Of a DNA stretch of 61,446 bases, positions 25,719-38,600 are shown in pieces. The position numbers were made by a program, and so were the translations under genes. Below the pieces are notes generated by a model, which was not told the origin of the DNA, made no database searches, and saw nothing but the letters and a program-made list of their open reading frames with translations. Origin of the DNA: Gonapodya sp. JEL0774 (lineage: Eukaryota; Monoblepharomycota; Monoblepharidomycetes; Monoblepharidales; Gonapodyaceae); contig JADIIX010000135.1 in the NCBI GenBank assembly GCA_027604505.1, positions 1,105 through 62,550 on the forward strand. Direction: 5' to 3'. Positions within the stretch are counted from its first letter, which is position 1; each line of letters begins with the position of its first letter.

Positions 25719-28700
25719 TCACATCTCCGCACGAAGCTTTACTTTCCCCTGTCGAAAAAGACTTTCAAAATTGTCCAATTCCACAATTGTCGGTTTGAAG
25801 TCAGACCATCCCGTTCCCGCACGCTCTCGGATGTCCAGGAAGACTCGTACCTGGTATACGAGATTACGGAGGGTCACAATATAGTGAAATTGTGTCTGAA
25901 GAACGAAACATACCACTGTGAAGTTCGGTCCTTCTTCAATCGCCTTTAGCAGTTCCCTGTTGGTTGCCATCTCGTACTTCAATGCAATGCAACACTACTA
26001 GACACACCATACACTCACCGATGGCTAATCTCAAACCAGTTCTTATCTCGACCTCGCGTTGTTTTGACTTCAATGTATCTCAAGCTGTCTGATCCACCAT
26101 CGTTCTTCGTGGTAACCAAGATATCCCACCTTTCACCACTTTCTTCCATCTCATTCAGCCATTTCACTTCAACATTATGGTTACCTGCGTACCTATCCTG
26201 CAAACTTTTATTGACCAGAAACTCGCCCAACCTACCAACCGAATTGATTGTCACCGGACCCCAAAGTTTTCCTTGGACTTCCCGAAGTTCGTCTAAGGGG
26301 TTCGGGGGTTCGGGGGGAGCGGCAGAAAATTGCTGGACAGCATCATACAGACGCCGACGTTTTGAGCGTACGGCCGGTTCTAAAGGCGATGGAGAGGCAG
26401 TGAGAGAAATCGGAGCCCACGGTGGCATAACTATGTTCTAACCTATCTTTCCAGAACCTCCAACGTTATCAGCATCAACATCAATAAAATCAACCGGTGT
26501 TGGGAGTTCTGCGTCCACAATGCTCAATTCCTGCGAATCGGGATCGGAATCAGGACCAGTTAGATCTACCACATTGGCTGTCATCTCTTCAACGCGCGAT
26601 GGGATATTGTTTTCTTCAAGTGGTGCCACAGAAGTGTTTTCTGGAGGTTCGTCGGGAAGTATTGGATTTCGAGGAGCACGAGCCCATCTTGGCTCTCCCT
26701 GGGGTAGTTCATCAAGACACTCCCTGTGGCAAAAGGCTATTGCTCCCATGACACTCATCTCGGACACGATGGCCAGGAAATCTGCCAATTCTATGTCGGG
26801 CTTCTTGGAAGGGTCGACCAACCGCGTTAAATTGAGGAATATCTCCTTGAAATCAGACTGCGAGCTCTCATCGATCATCAATATGACGTCATTAGTGTCG
26901 ATGCCCGAGAGAGCGCAAATCATGAGAACAAGATCGGATGTGAATCCATCCAGCCGGTATCGCACACCGCAGAAGGGAGACGTGAACACTTGCACTGCAA
27001 AAAAAGGCGGAACTTCAGAAAGTCATCCAAAGAAGCAAAGTGAATCAAGAGTCATTGCATTGCAACAACTCACTGTTTGCCAATTGCATCGAGAGAGCAG
27101 CTCCTCGAGTGTGATAAACTGTACTTCGGAAATGACAGAGATATCTCTGCATGAAGGGGATAACACGCGCCAATCTGTTATCCCAAGTATCGTTAAACTG
27201 GGCTCCTTCAGTATTCGGAATGGTACTGATTGCTTGTGTCAGTCGGCGCACTCCTAGCGCATCAAGCAGACTTCGGATGGTGCTCGGTGTCACGGAGAGT
27301 GACTTCGTATGATCGGGAATAGAGAACAGAAAATGAAGAGACGGATCAAACAATTGTTCCGCGACCTGAGGATCATCATTTATGAAAACGGACGCCCCTG
27401 TTAATGAGACCCATTTGCCGTGATGTGAAGGGAACAAAGGCAACTCCAGTAATTGCATCTTGATCTTCAATAATTGGTCGTTCTCCGTTTGGCTGTTTGT
27501 GGGTTTCCAAGGGTCAATCTGTCGCGTGTCTACCTTGGAACGATCCCGATGTAGAAGCAGCTCCCTGGTCAGCACCTCACAAATCCGCTGGGCAGATACA
27601 ACTGCCGCCCGCTCACAATTTCCCACGGACGCTATTCTCCGAAGAGCTTCCACGTACATTTCAGCAGGAGGGGAAGGCTTAACACCGAGTTTGACAAACA
27701 CATCTTCAGCTCCGTCGAATTTGTTGTAGTGGCGTTGAAGAGTCTGACTTGTTACGAAATATCCGTCAAATTGTCCCACCAATGCTGGATCCGCCCAGAA
27801 AAGCAAGGACGGAGCTCGCAAAAGCGGCGCTTGGTCGACAACGGGGTATTGTTGAGCACTCGGTGAAAGGTGTGGTGGCATGCGATGGTTGTCTCGAGGC
27901 GGTACGTAGACAATAGGTTTGCTACTCCAAGAACCCAACGATGTAGAATCCATATTCTGCACCAAAAAGCGCAGCAGCTCAAAGTTTCGGCGCATCAGAT
28001 CATTGTCAATCACATCATCTCGCAGTTGGCCCACTACCTCCGGAAAAGTATGATCAAGAATGCTGGTAACATCGGCGACAGAAACTGACACCTTCACTCC
28101 CATTGTGGCAACAAAGTCTGGGTCCGCAAGGTGCGGACAATATGGGACCATATCTCCCACAAAACTACGGGTCACTTCAGTGGGCAGAAACAAGTCTCGT
28201 GATCGTGCGAAACTGTCGTCAGTTGAAGGCATCCACGGTACTTCAAGAAGTTCATGTACCATTGTGGATGGAAAATGATACAGGATCCGATCTGGATGGA
28301 TCTTGTTTCTCACAGTACCCATCTTGCAGTGAGACCAAGTCGAAGACCACTGCTGATCGCACATCAGTGTAAATTTCGTGCCTAGCACCTTCAGAGCTTC
28401 TACTTCGTCAACACTCGGAAGCTTTTCTGAGAAACTTGTCAGTATTCGCTTCAAGTCTCCACACTGGTAGTCCTCAACCGTCCAGGGTCCTTCTTCAATC
28501 TGTGTTCGGTCCAGGCCACTTAAATCTGGAAGGTCTTCTTTAGTTTCTGCAACTCGCGTTATTCCTTTCGCTGTAAGCCATTTGTGACAGCCTATTTTCT
28601 CCAGGAAACGTCGCCAATCATCGTTGGTAGAATCCTCAACAGGAATGAGTTCTCTTGGATCTAACAAGACGATGTCAATCAGATCTGCGTCAGACAATTC

Positions 28701-31700
28701 GAATATGCCTCCGAGTTGAGTTGGAAGATAGATTCCATTGACACCTCGACAATGACACCATCCATCTGTTGTCGGTAGTAGTAGTACGTCACCCAATTGC
28801 TCAAACAACTCAGCATTTGACATGCACATATCGCATACTGAAGTGTGATCTTTAATGTAACGAATAAAGCTGAGACTGACAGAGACTGATTCCACTCCCC
28901 TCGTGCGTGAACCAGGTATAATGTAATGCTGGATTATGTCGTGTGGATCACGGCGCTTGATACCGACGTACTCCAGCAACCAATCGATGGATGTACGATG
29001 AACACCACTTGGTGGAAACACAATCCAGTTCACAACCCGTAGTTCTTCCAAGAACTCGTATCGCCGAGACCGTGATGCACCCGTTGGTTCCTCAGGAAAA
29101 AATATGTTTTCTTCTGGTGCAGCCCTCCTGCCGTCTGCAAGAGTGAAAAGTTTCGTCTTCCTAAGAAGATCTAAATCCAGCTTGGCATTTTTTCCTTTAC
29201 ACCTCATTTCGACAACCCTAGCAAGAATGGCGTACATTTCCCATTTTTGCTCAATTGTGGGACTACCAATGATTGCCACCAAGTGCTCCAAGTCAAATGG
29301 CTTAACGCCTAATATGCGAGACGCGGATACACCAAGATTCAAACTGAAGTTGATCCACCGTTTCCCGGTGATTTCCTGCAAAATGTTTGACGGAATTAAC
29401 CTAACCAAATCAAAGTCCAACGAAGAGATTTCAGGTGTTGGCTGCAAGACATCTGCAGGAACTGAACGATCCCCATCGCTGGTCACGATACAACAAGCAG
29501 TTCTCATGGCACTTTGGATGGCGGGTACAATTGGCCGCATGAATCCTTCCGCGAAATCCGGCACGAACGACATAAATTGCTCGATCATTGCTTCTGTAGT
29601 CTCAGCTGCATGAAGAAGTTCTTTCGGTATTCCGATCCATCTTTCAAACGCTTCGACAAATAGATGAGGAATATAGTTTCTAAGCAGGACATTGCGAGGG
29701 TGGTCCGAATCAATATCCTCACGACTACTTGGAACAGCGAAGTCCCCTTGAACAATAAATTGAAATCCATATGTTCGCAGGGGTAGATAGGCAAAAGCTG
29801 GCTGGGGATCTCCGGGAGGAATCAATGAGAACGCAAGTGCTAAATCTGCGTTGGGAGTCCAGTCCAAATCTATGTCCCGCTGCGACCAAGCAGGCATGTC
29901 AACGGCCTTTTTCACGACAAGCCAGCGATTCGCAACAGACATCAGAGTTGCGTTAGCGCTTGTGACTTCAACGATACCGGACGCTGGATCCGGGGCTCGG
30001 GTGAATGATCTGACCAAGACCTCTGCTGAACCCGGTAGTTGATTTACAAATTCAATGCACTTCAACTTCCGAAGGAAGATAAGAATGCGAGGGTCCAACA
30101 CTTTACTCATCAGATCGATCGTTTCTGGGGTAATTTGAGGCAACGGTAGTACAATCTTCGTTCTCCATAGATGATCATCGGGCAGCGGATAACTGTCTGT
30201 CTCAATCCACTGAGGGATGACAAAAGACTGGTCATCAAACCGAACGTGAAACCCGTTTGAGTGTATCTCCGGCGTAGATGTTAGTCGATATACAGACTTA
30301 AATCCCACACCCTTTCGACCAATGAAACTGTGGACGAGGAAAATCAGGCAAGTCAAACGTGCCACTTCTAGCGTGGATACCATACACACCTGCCTGTGTC
30401 TCCCTCCTTTGTACTGAATGATTCAGGTTGGGTAAATCGAGATCACACCAATTTATAGACGTTGTCGCTCACCTCTTACCAACATCACAAAGAGATCGCA
30501 TGTCCGTGGCAGTAAACCCATCCTCGTTGTTTCGTATAACAATCGCACGGTCAGTCAAAACAAATTGCATCTTCGGTAAATCGGTGGATGAGAGTCCATT
30601 GTACTATTTAATGGACAATGGTCTGAGGTCGAACAACTGAAAGCAGCAACTATGCCACATTACTATAAAACGTACCCTGTTGTCGTCGGCATTTTGAATC
30701 AACTCTAGTGCGAAGTGAGCGTCCGACGAATCTTTCCGGGAATCGGTATTACCTCACACGACAGACTTCGGGGATAGAGATAGTATGCACTCACAAAGTT
30801 CCGTCCCCAAACGCTTCAGAGCTCTTTCAACACGTTCTCGTTGATTTCTCAGTACTCGCTGAACCTCTGGACTTGTGTCTTCCACGCCAATCCCAAATTG
30901 ACTCCGCCGAATGTCATCGACAACTGATCGGGGATCGTCAACGGAGCCAGGAATCGCGGTATGAGTACCGGGCAAAGATCCCTCAGCATTCGTCGCGACA
31001 GATCCGGGAATCGTAGCAATCTCTTCCGTCACGGACAAAGCCCCCGAGATCCGATGCTCTACGGCTCGGTGTTCCTGTCCTAACTGTAAGGACCACGGGG
31101 ATAAGTTTTGCCTAGCGTCATCTGCTATGGTCGCTCCCCCTCTTCTTGGAACGACCTCCGGAAGATCTGTCCATTCCTTCCACTTTCCTCGAGTAATCAC
31201 CTTCGTCACGACAGCTTCGACAAACTCATCTTTAAGCCAACCAGGCATATTGCTACATAGACGCATAAGCACAACCTTCACGGTGTTTTCTGGTAGCTGC
31301 GACATAAAATCTTTAGTGGCCATGATCATCGCCTCCAGATCACCGCGGCCTGGTGATCCGACACCAGGGAAAACCACATATCGATGAACCAACAATCCCA
31401 CTGCTTCACGCGCGCCAAGGTCAGCATTGAAATCCATTAGCGCAGCGTGATATTTATTGACAGAGCCGACGGTTGGCAAAAGGGTTCTAGTCCCTCCGTT
31501 GAATCTCCCTGAATTGCCCGACGGATGTGTTAGCATGTGTCGGAGATCAGTTGAGCAGAACAGTGCAACCTCATATACTCCTCGATCATCCTCGCCCCCT
31601 CCATTTTGGGTACTCAAGGTCTTCCACTGCGCCGCCATCTGAAGAAGTTCAAAGAATCCGACTTCCATTCCAAGGCCCAGCTCACCCAGAGAGATCGAAC

Positions 31701-34700
31701 TATATTGAGAAGAAACTGCTGCACCCAGAACTTCTTCAGCTTCTTTTTTCTTCTCAGCAATAACACTTCCATCCTTGTCCAAGAAAAGACCTTGTCTCGC
31801 GCATTGCCATATAAAGCGCATAAGATCAAGGTCGGGTCGTGTAACGTGAACAACAACCGGATCAAGTGACTGTGGTACGATCAGATTTTCAGATGCCAAG
31901 TGGCGAACAAAAGAGAGGGCCCCCAAACGATGCGCAAGATCAAAAACATCTTTCAGGTTCAAAACTTTCAACAACTTGCGAGGATCATTGTCGATAGGAG
32001 GAACAACGTCTGCTGGCCCATTTGCAGGAGGCGTCTCCGGTCTCTCAATGGCGATGTTGTCCAGCTTCATTTCGGCATCAGTAACATATAAACCATTCTC
32101 AATACTCTCTCCTGGTCTCGAACCTTGGCGAAAAGCATCGGGAGGAATAACCGCATCAGGCGGTAATGGATAGTGCCTAAATATGAACGATTCGAAACTG
32201 GTAATCAGAAAATGTCATCAGTCACAGTGACATAAGGTTTGGTCTGCCCGAACACGCAAACCAACCTGCCACTCTCCTCAATCCCCAAATCATCAAATCT
32301 TTCCACCCCGAGGTCCACGCAGATGTGCCGCTCCACGTCCGCAAGCCAAGCCATGTTTTTTGGGCTGGTGTCCTGGTGTCCCAATTTGCTCTTCGGTAAA
32401 ACATCCATAGGACCATTTACGAGATTGTTGATCGCTCGGCGGAGAGCAGCTTTTACACGCGTCAGCGAAGGAAGTGCAGTGCGAGGGATATCATGGGCAG
32501 TTGGTGACACACGGGATAGGAGGAGTTTGGAAGATTGGATGGTTGTGGACGACGTCCGAGTACGGTGTCTTCCATCATCTGTATTTGGGGGAAGTAAGGC
32601 CACCTGCGAACGCAAAGCCTGCCGGGCTGTCGGCTCGGCATCTCGAGCAAGATCGGCGACCAAGTCGAGTCCCATCATGACTGCAACAGCGAGGACTGTT
32701 CCAGCGAGGTTTGCTGAAAAGGCTTCTGGTTGTTCCCACACCCCCGCCACCGCATTCATTACGTAGTCATTGCCGGAATCATCTGCGTCCGCCTTGTTGA
32801 CAATACTCGCGATGTCATCGAGACGCTCTTGGTGGGAATCGGAGATCCGTAGTCTCGTCTCTGCAGATTCTATTGCTGATCTATTTACCCTCCGAATTCG
32901 AGCGTACGCTATGCATAGCATAAGTACCGGGCGGTTGGAAGGATGCATTGAGGGTTGTGCGCGGTGCTTTGCCATGGACGCAAGCGCGCGATTGATTGCA
33001 GAGTTGGAGAGGACATTATAACTAATGCAAAGTGGATGCTGAGAACAAAAAGAAGTAGTGACCGCCAACCCCCAAACAATACTAATACCAACCATTCAAT
33101 CAGCCAGTTCCCTCCCCCATTCACATACTCTTCAAGTTCTGCTCTTGCGCGTTCCAAGACCTTCTCAACCAACTTTTGCCTTGTAACGGTCACTGAATGC
33201 CTCCATCTTTCCGCTTCCTGCTTCGCAAGCCTACTCTTATTGATAGCGTTTGAGAGGGAGTTATTCCTAGGTGGGCTTGGCAGGATATAGATCTCATCGT
33301 CATCGCCCGTCAAATCCACAACTTCAACTTCCTTGTTCATTTCGAGTTCACTATTCGTTTCAGTCTTAATGTCACTGGTCTCACCTTGTTCCACCACATC
33401 ACTTGTATTTCCCTCCTTCCACACGTCGCAATCACTCTCCTTTGATTCCACCGAGTCATCTACAATCCCCTCTACTAACCCACCCCAACCCAGCGCCTCT
33501 ATTCCTTTCTTTGTCCTCTTTTGCACATCTACTTCGGACATTGCCAGCCCCAAATAATCGGGACCTGGCACACGAATGCGCTTTGCCAAAAACTCCTTGA
33601 ATGCCAAAACCGACCTCCCATCCATGCCTTCATTCTCATTCAACTTTTCGGGCAAAGTCGCCGCCCACTCACGGAGCCATACGCGCACCTGACGAGTCGT
33701 AATGTTGGGAATAGCGGCGTCCCGGGGGAGTCCGTAGAACTCGCGAAACTCGGGATGTGCGGACAATGGTCCGTTCGGTACGCGGTCTTGAAGATCTTTG
33801 CATTCTTCGGCCTGTGTAATCATGAATGATGCGGTGCAGGTCGAGAAAAAGAATATTGCAGTTTGTGCGTCAGGGGATGGAAATGTTAACTCCAGCAACT
33901 CTCGCCATCGTCTCTTCGCACGCACCTGCAAGAATTCAAAAGCTGTACTAATAGTATCAGTTGTAGTAGGGGTATTTTGGGCGCCAGGCCCCATTTCCGC
34001 TCCACCGTGCGGACTGGGGCCTTCCTTCATCTGCCGGAGCAACTTGCGAATTTCACGATCCACCTCACCCATGTGACGGATGATTCGGCTTTCATATATA
34101 GGATGATGAACGTTGTCTTCGGTGAGGACTAAGTGGGACATCGAGCGGACGAGTTTGTAGAGGGTACAAATGAGCTCCAGATGCACACTAAACTTCAAGA
34201 CGGTTCACCCATTCGCAGGCTGTCCAATTGGACTTGCAACCAAGCACCGCAAAGTCGTGTATATTCAATGGGACCAAAGTCTTTGCAGCTGCTGTGTGCA
34301 TGTGCCGAGATGGTAAACTCACAAGAGACGACCTCTTGCGCGGTCACGTATTGTCCAGCCCTCGCTCCACGAGCGACCATCTCAGCCGCGATAACCTCCA
34401 TCTGTGCCACAGCGGGGGACAGGGGTGCTCCGGGAGAAGGCAGACGCGGAATCCGCAACAACTCTTCAGAGAGAACTATGTCGGTGAACGAGTTTTATCA
34501 CAGGCTGCCGGAACACAACACGAGACCAACCTGTTGTGGAAGAAATTGAGGAAGAAGCTTCAGTTTCCCCGTTCCCAGATCCAGCAACCGCCACTGACGG
34601 CTGTCGAGCCTCTGGTTCATTGGTGCGCGGTCTTTTGCTATCACCGGCATCATTGTCGAATTCGGATCTGGGTCTTTTTCTAGTGCTCAGTGAAGTTTCT

Positions 34701-34948
34701 TCTCTGGTGGTAGAAGCGGATCCAGCGGCAGGGGTTCCAGAACGTTTCGTCGAGGAAGAAGGCTCGGAAGGGGATGACCTGACCTTGGGAAGCGACTTGG
34801 AAGGCCGCGGAGGTATCGCAGAAGCATACGAGGAATGTGGGTGAGAGAAAAAAAGTGACTCGGAATTATTGAATCTGTCAGGTCGCGAACGTTGATTTGG
34901 AGGAGGGGGGGGTTCGGCTGTCTTTGGAGCAGAGCTGTTACCAGACAT
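25719..34948 (-). CDS. Giant NO VEIN-like GHKL-ATPase / DUF3883 protein, copy A
   Basis: A minus-strand gene of about 9.2 kb and at least a dozen exons, roughly 2,800 residues; ATG 34948 (MSGNSSAPKTAEPPPPPN), stop 25719-25721. N-terminal tail: Pro/Ser-rich with a basic cluster (STRKRPRSEFD), likely nuclear localisation. Then GQYVTAQEVV, a long helical region, an acidic segment with VVDLTGDDDE, and the linker IRRSQFGIGV ... RVERALKRLG. The GHKL ATP-binding domain follows: N-box HFALELIQNADDN (near 30710-30680), NNEDGFTATDMRSLCDVG (near 30535-30480), glycine loop SFIGRKGVGFKSV (near 30330-30290), PEIHSNGFHVRFDD. One exon of about 3.2 kb carries the middle. The C-terminus is DUF3883: GRLGEFLV, ERWDI, IEVKTTRG, WFEISHR (26290-26020), then short exons to LRAEM. 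A same-frame TAG at 26438-26440 is removed by a 63-base intron at 26380-26442. Arabidopsis NO VEIN, the best-known relative, is a nuclear protein; the function in fungi is unknown. Confidence 0.85.
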
Positions 34949-35604
34949 GCCCCGCACCAGGCTCAAACGAGATCTTTGAGATGAAGTTTTGGAGATTCAG
35001 CTGCTGAGAAAAACAGGCCAAAGGATACGGGAGTCGTTCGCTTGTCCGGAAACAATCGCTTGGCTCACTTCGGGCTCGCAATAATAAAATGCCTGCTTCC
35101 TCCAACTGAGTTCGGTCTGTGTTTTATGTACCTTTTCGGTGAACTGCTCACGAGAAAGCTTAGCGGAAAACGAGCTTTCGCCCGATTTTGATAGAGATTT
35201 GTATCGTATCACAAGTAGCAGAGAAGTTAGATGAACATAAGCTGGAGCATTGAATTTATATTGAATGCGCCCATTGTGTGAGCACTTCGGGATCTATTGA
35301 CCCTGAGTCACATGAGCATGGAAATGTATCATGCGAAGGACAGAATATTTTTGTTGTGTTCCGCTTTCTTCTCGCGCGTCACCGAACCCATATCGGGCTT
35401 CCGCCCGATATTTGCTTTGCTAATGAAAACAAACAAAAACACATTACGGGATGGCAAACGTCCAGTTTATCTTCCTTCGGGGTGGGCATAGAGTATGTAC
35501 GTATCCGGATCAAATTTTAATTACATAATATGTTTGGGCGGTTCAAGAACCCAAACTCTCCAAATCCACGAGTATGTTGCACCAGACAATGGGTATGATC
35601 TCAG
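34949..35604. other. Intergenic between the two giant paralogues
   Basis: This 656-base spacer separates the 5' end of copy A from the stop of copy B. A minus-strand frame at 34997-35212 has no family resemblance. The right half contains a perfect hairpin (listed separately). The spacer should include the copy A promoter and the copy B 3' untranslated region. Confidence 0.5.
35390..35411. repeat. Perfect 9-bp inverted repeat with 4-base loop
   Basis: Arms atatcgggc (35390-35398) and gcccgatat (35403-35411) are exact reverse complements around ttcc. It lies about 200 bases downstream of the copy B stop as read on the minus strand. It could be an RNA hairpin in the 3' region or a palindromic protein-binding site. 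There is no U-tract or other context to decide, and chance cannot be excluded. Confidence 0.5.
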
Positions 35605-38600
35605 CTAAATCTCTGCACGAAGTTTGACCTTTCCGTCACGAAACTTTTGTCCAAAGTTATCCACTGTCAAAAACACTGGTTCAAAGTCTGCGGTGTCCCC
35701 CTCCTGATTCTCAATGTTGAGAAACACACGAACCTTCATTTTAAAACAAAATCACACGTGAGCGGGATCTGCGAACGTTTAAGCTGCATGGCAGGCTAAC
35801 TAACCAACGTGAAGCTCGCACCTTTCTCCAACGCCCAAAAAAACTCTCTGGAGAACAACAGAAACTCAAGTAACAAAAAAACCTTTCTCGACCGGAGCCA
35901 ACGCAGTTCGCTATCACTCACCGATGACTAATTTCAAACCAGCTCTTATCTGCACCACGGGTGGTTTTCACTTCAATGTACTGGATAGTTTCATGTCCAT
36001 CAGCATCCTCGGAAACAATCTCAATGTCCCATCGTTCTCCACTTTCTTCTTCCTCGTTGAGCCACACCACCTGCACGTTACCGTCCCTAGCATACTGCTT
36101 TCTCAACTTCTCCGCAACCAGCTTCTCGCCCAACCGACCCACTGTTGTATTCGTGATTGGGCCTACCAGCTTCCTCTCACGCGAATCTAATTGTCGTGCT
36201 TCAAAACCTGGAGCTGACGAGGGAGTATACCCCAGACTGGACGAGGGGTGCGTGAACCGTGGGCGCTTGTTGAATGGAAGAGTGCTGAAAGTCGTTGATA
36301 CTGTAGAACACGTTGGATTGGGTAAATAGCGATCAGATCCGACGGGTGCCCGTAGCGCAAGGGGAGGTGACGCACCAGAAGCCTCAGAGTCCACATCAAT
36401 AGCATCACTCTCTGCCTTTCTCTTGCTCTTGCCAGCAATTGTATTCTGCGGTTCCACAGCTCCGTTCGATTGCTCGACCACCACTACAGACTGTGATGCT
36501 TCTTTGGCTTTGCGTGGTCGTTGTCCTCCATATACACTCGGTAACATAATAAGGTCTTCCTCTGGCTCCATCAGAGCAGAGCCGGAACCGGAGTGTTTTG
36601 GTATCCGATTCCAAAGCGGGTCCGTTTCAGGAAGTTCGTCGATTCCTTCATTTTGACAAAAGAGACTAACGCCGTTGAGACCCATTGAGCTTATTAGGGT
36701 AAGGAAGCGCGCTAAATCCGGATCAGGGTGATGAGCACTATCGAAGATTCGTGTGAGCTCCAGGAAAACATCGCCCAGCTCGTTTAGGGAAAGTTCGTCG
36801 ATGTATAGTGCAGTGTCAGGGGAGTCAAGATTCGTGATGGCGCAGCTTGCGGGAACAAGCGGCGAAGTGTGATCTTTCAACTTGTAGTGGACCCGAAAGT
36901 TGGACGACACCATGACAGGTACTAAGAAAGAAATGCAAACAAAGAGTTGAAACAGAGGTTGATCGCATCAAACGAGACGGCAACGCGCACTGGTAGCAAG
37001 CAATCTTTGAAAACGCTGACCGTCTGCAATGTATGCGTCTTTGCGGAAAGTGTAAAGGTACCGTTGAAGGAAAGGGACGACATGTATCAGGCGGTGATCC
37101 CACTTGTCACTGAAGACCGTGTCCCCACTGTTTGGAACCGCGACGACCACTTGAGATAGACGCAGGACACCGAGTGCTTCCAAAAGCCGCCGAACAGTCG
37201 TAGGTGTGGCCGACAAATTTCCGTTGGACTCTCTGAAAGAAAACAGGAAGTGGACGCCAGGTTCGTCAAATTGCTCCGCGATATAAGGGTCATCATTAAT
37301 CAAAACCTCGCCCGCAGACAAGCCAACCCATTTGCCTTGATGGGACGGAAACACCGCAAGACTCAAGAGCAAACCCTTGGCAGCTTCGGCGTTAAGACCT
37401 CCCGGGCCACCGGGAATGTCGGCCGTTTCAGCCGATTTCCAAACCGTTCCAGCCAGCATATGCGAATTGCATTGATTACGCTTGAGGAGGAGTTGACCAG
37501 TGAGAGTCTCGAATATCCTTCTGGCAGTTGATAAACGCTGCCGGAATGAATCTTCCCCTGCAGCAACCCGTTCGAGGGTTGCCAGGTAAGCTTCCACTGA
37601 AGGACTTTCCTGAACACCGAGTGCTGATAGCACCTCCTTGGCGTGTCCATGCCGGCGATAGAACGATTCCACGATGTTGTCGCCGAAATTGAAAGCAGCG
37701 TACTCTCCAACTAGTGCAGGATCCACCCAAATTAAATCTTTGGGACGTTTTAAATTCCGACTGGAATCCAGGGGCAATGTGTAGGGTTTCCTTCGTGGTA
37801 AGAATACAATATGCTTGCTGCTCCAAGTTTTGCGCTCTTGCTCATCAGTGACTCTTGCAACAAGGAATTGCAAAAGTTCGATGTTCTTCCTCTGGAGCTC
37901 TGAATCTTCATCCGCACTAGAGACCCTCTGAATGTACTCAGGTAGACTGTGTTCCAAAATATGGCTGACGTCATGAACCTCAAGTGATTCCCGCAGCCCA
38001 ATGGTAGAAACAAAGTCAACATCTTCCATTTCGGGGCTGTACTCGACCAAGTCTCCGACCATACTTTGAGTTTGCTTTGTTGGCAAAAAGAGATCAGCGG
38101 GCCTCGCAAACTTTTCGCGAGACGGAATCCACCGATTGTCCCGCATGGAAGTCACAAAAGTTGATGGAAACCATGCTCCTTCGACAATGTCACCTCTGCT
38201 GTTGCGAATCAATCCATGCTTGTAGAAAGAATAGGTCCCGGTCCATCGCTGATCAAAAACGTGCACCATCTTACTTCCTCTGGATAGAACAGCTTTCATT
38301 TGGTCTTTTGGCAGCCCTATAAAATTTGAGAGTCTCTGCAGAGCCACAGTCAAATCGGTGCAAACATAATCCTCAACAGTCCAGGGCCCTTCGCCAAGAG
38401 CAGCCAATCCGTTTGAACGGTTTTCAAGAATCACGGGCATCTCTTCAATCTTTAAGTACACGCGAGAATCCTTGGTTGGTGTGAACCAATCGAAGCATCC
38501 GAGCCTCCGAAAAAACCTTCTCCAATCATCGACCAGAGTTTCTTGGTCGCCAACGAATTTGTCCGCTTCGAGAATGGTAACATCTATCACGGCTCCGTCC

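Noticed and set aside
26438-26440. In-frame TAG stop in copy A between the SUMO-motif segment and the DUF3883 segment, which could indicate a pseudogene
   Set aside because: A 63-base intron (26380-26442) with a good pyrimidine tract before its acceptor removes the stop and keeps the frame, joining GSGKIE to PAVRSKRRR.
33040-33100. Apparent strong transmembrane segment in copy A (WRSLLLFVLSIHFALVI)
   Set aside because: It is a translated intron. Copy B has its donor at the equivalent place (GGGAWLMER), and splicing joins to the conserved SYNVLSNS exon.
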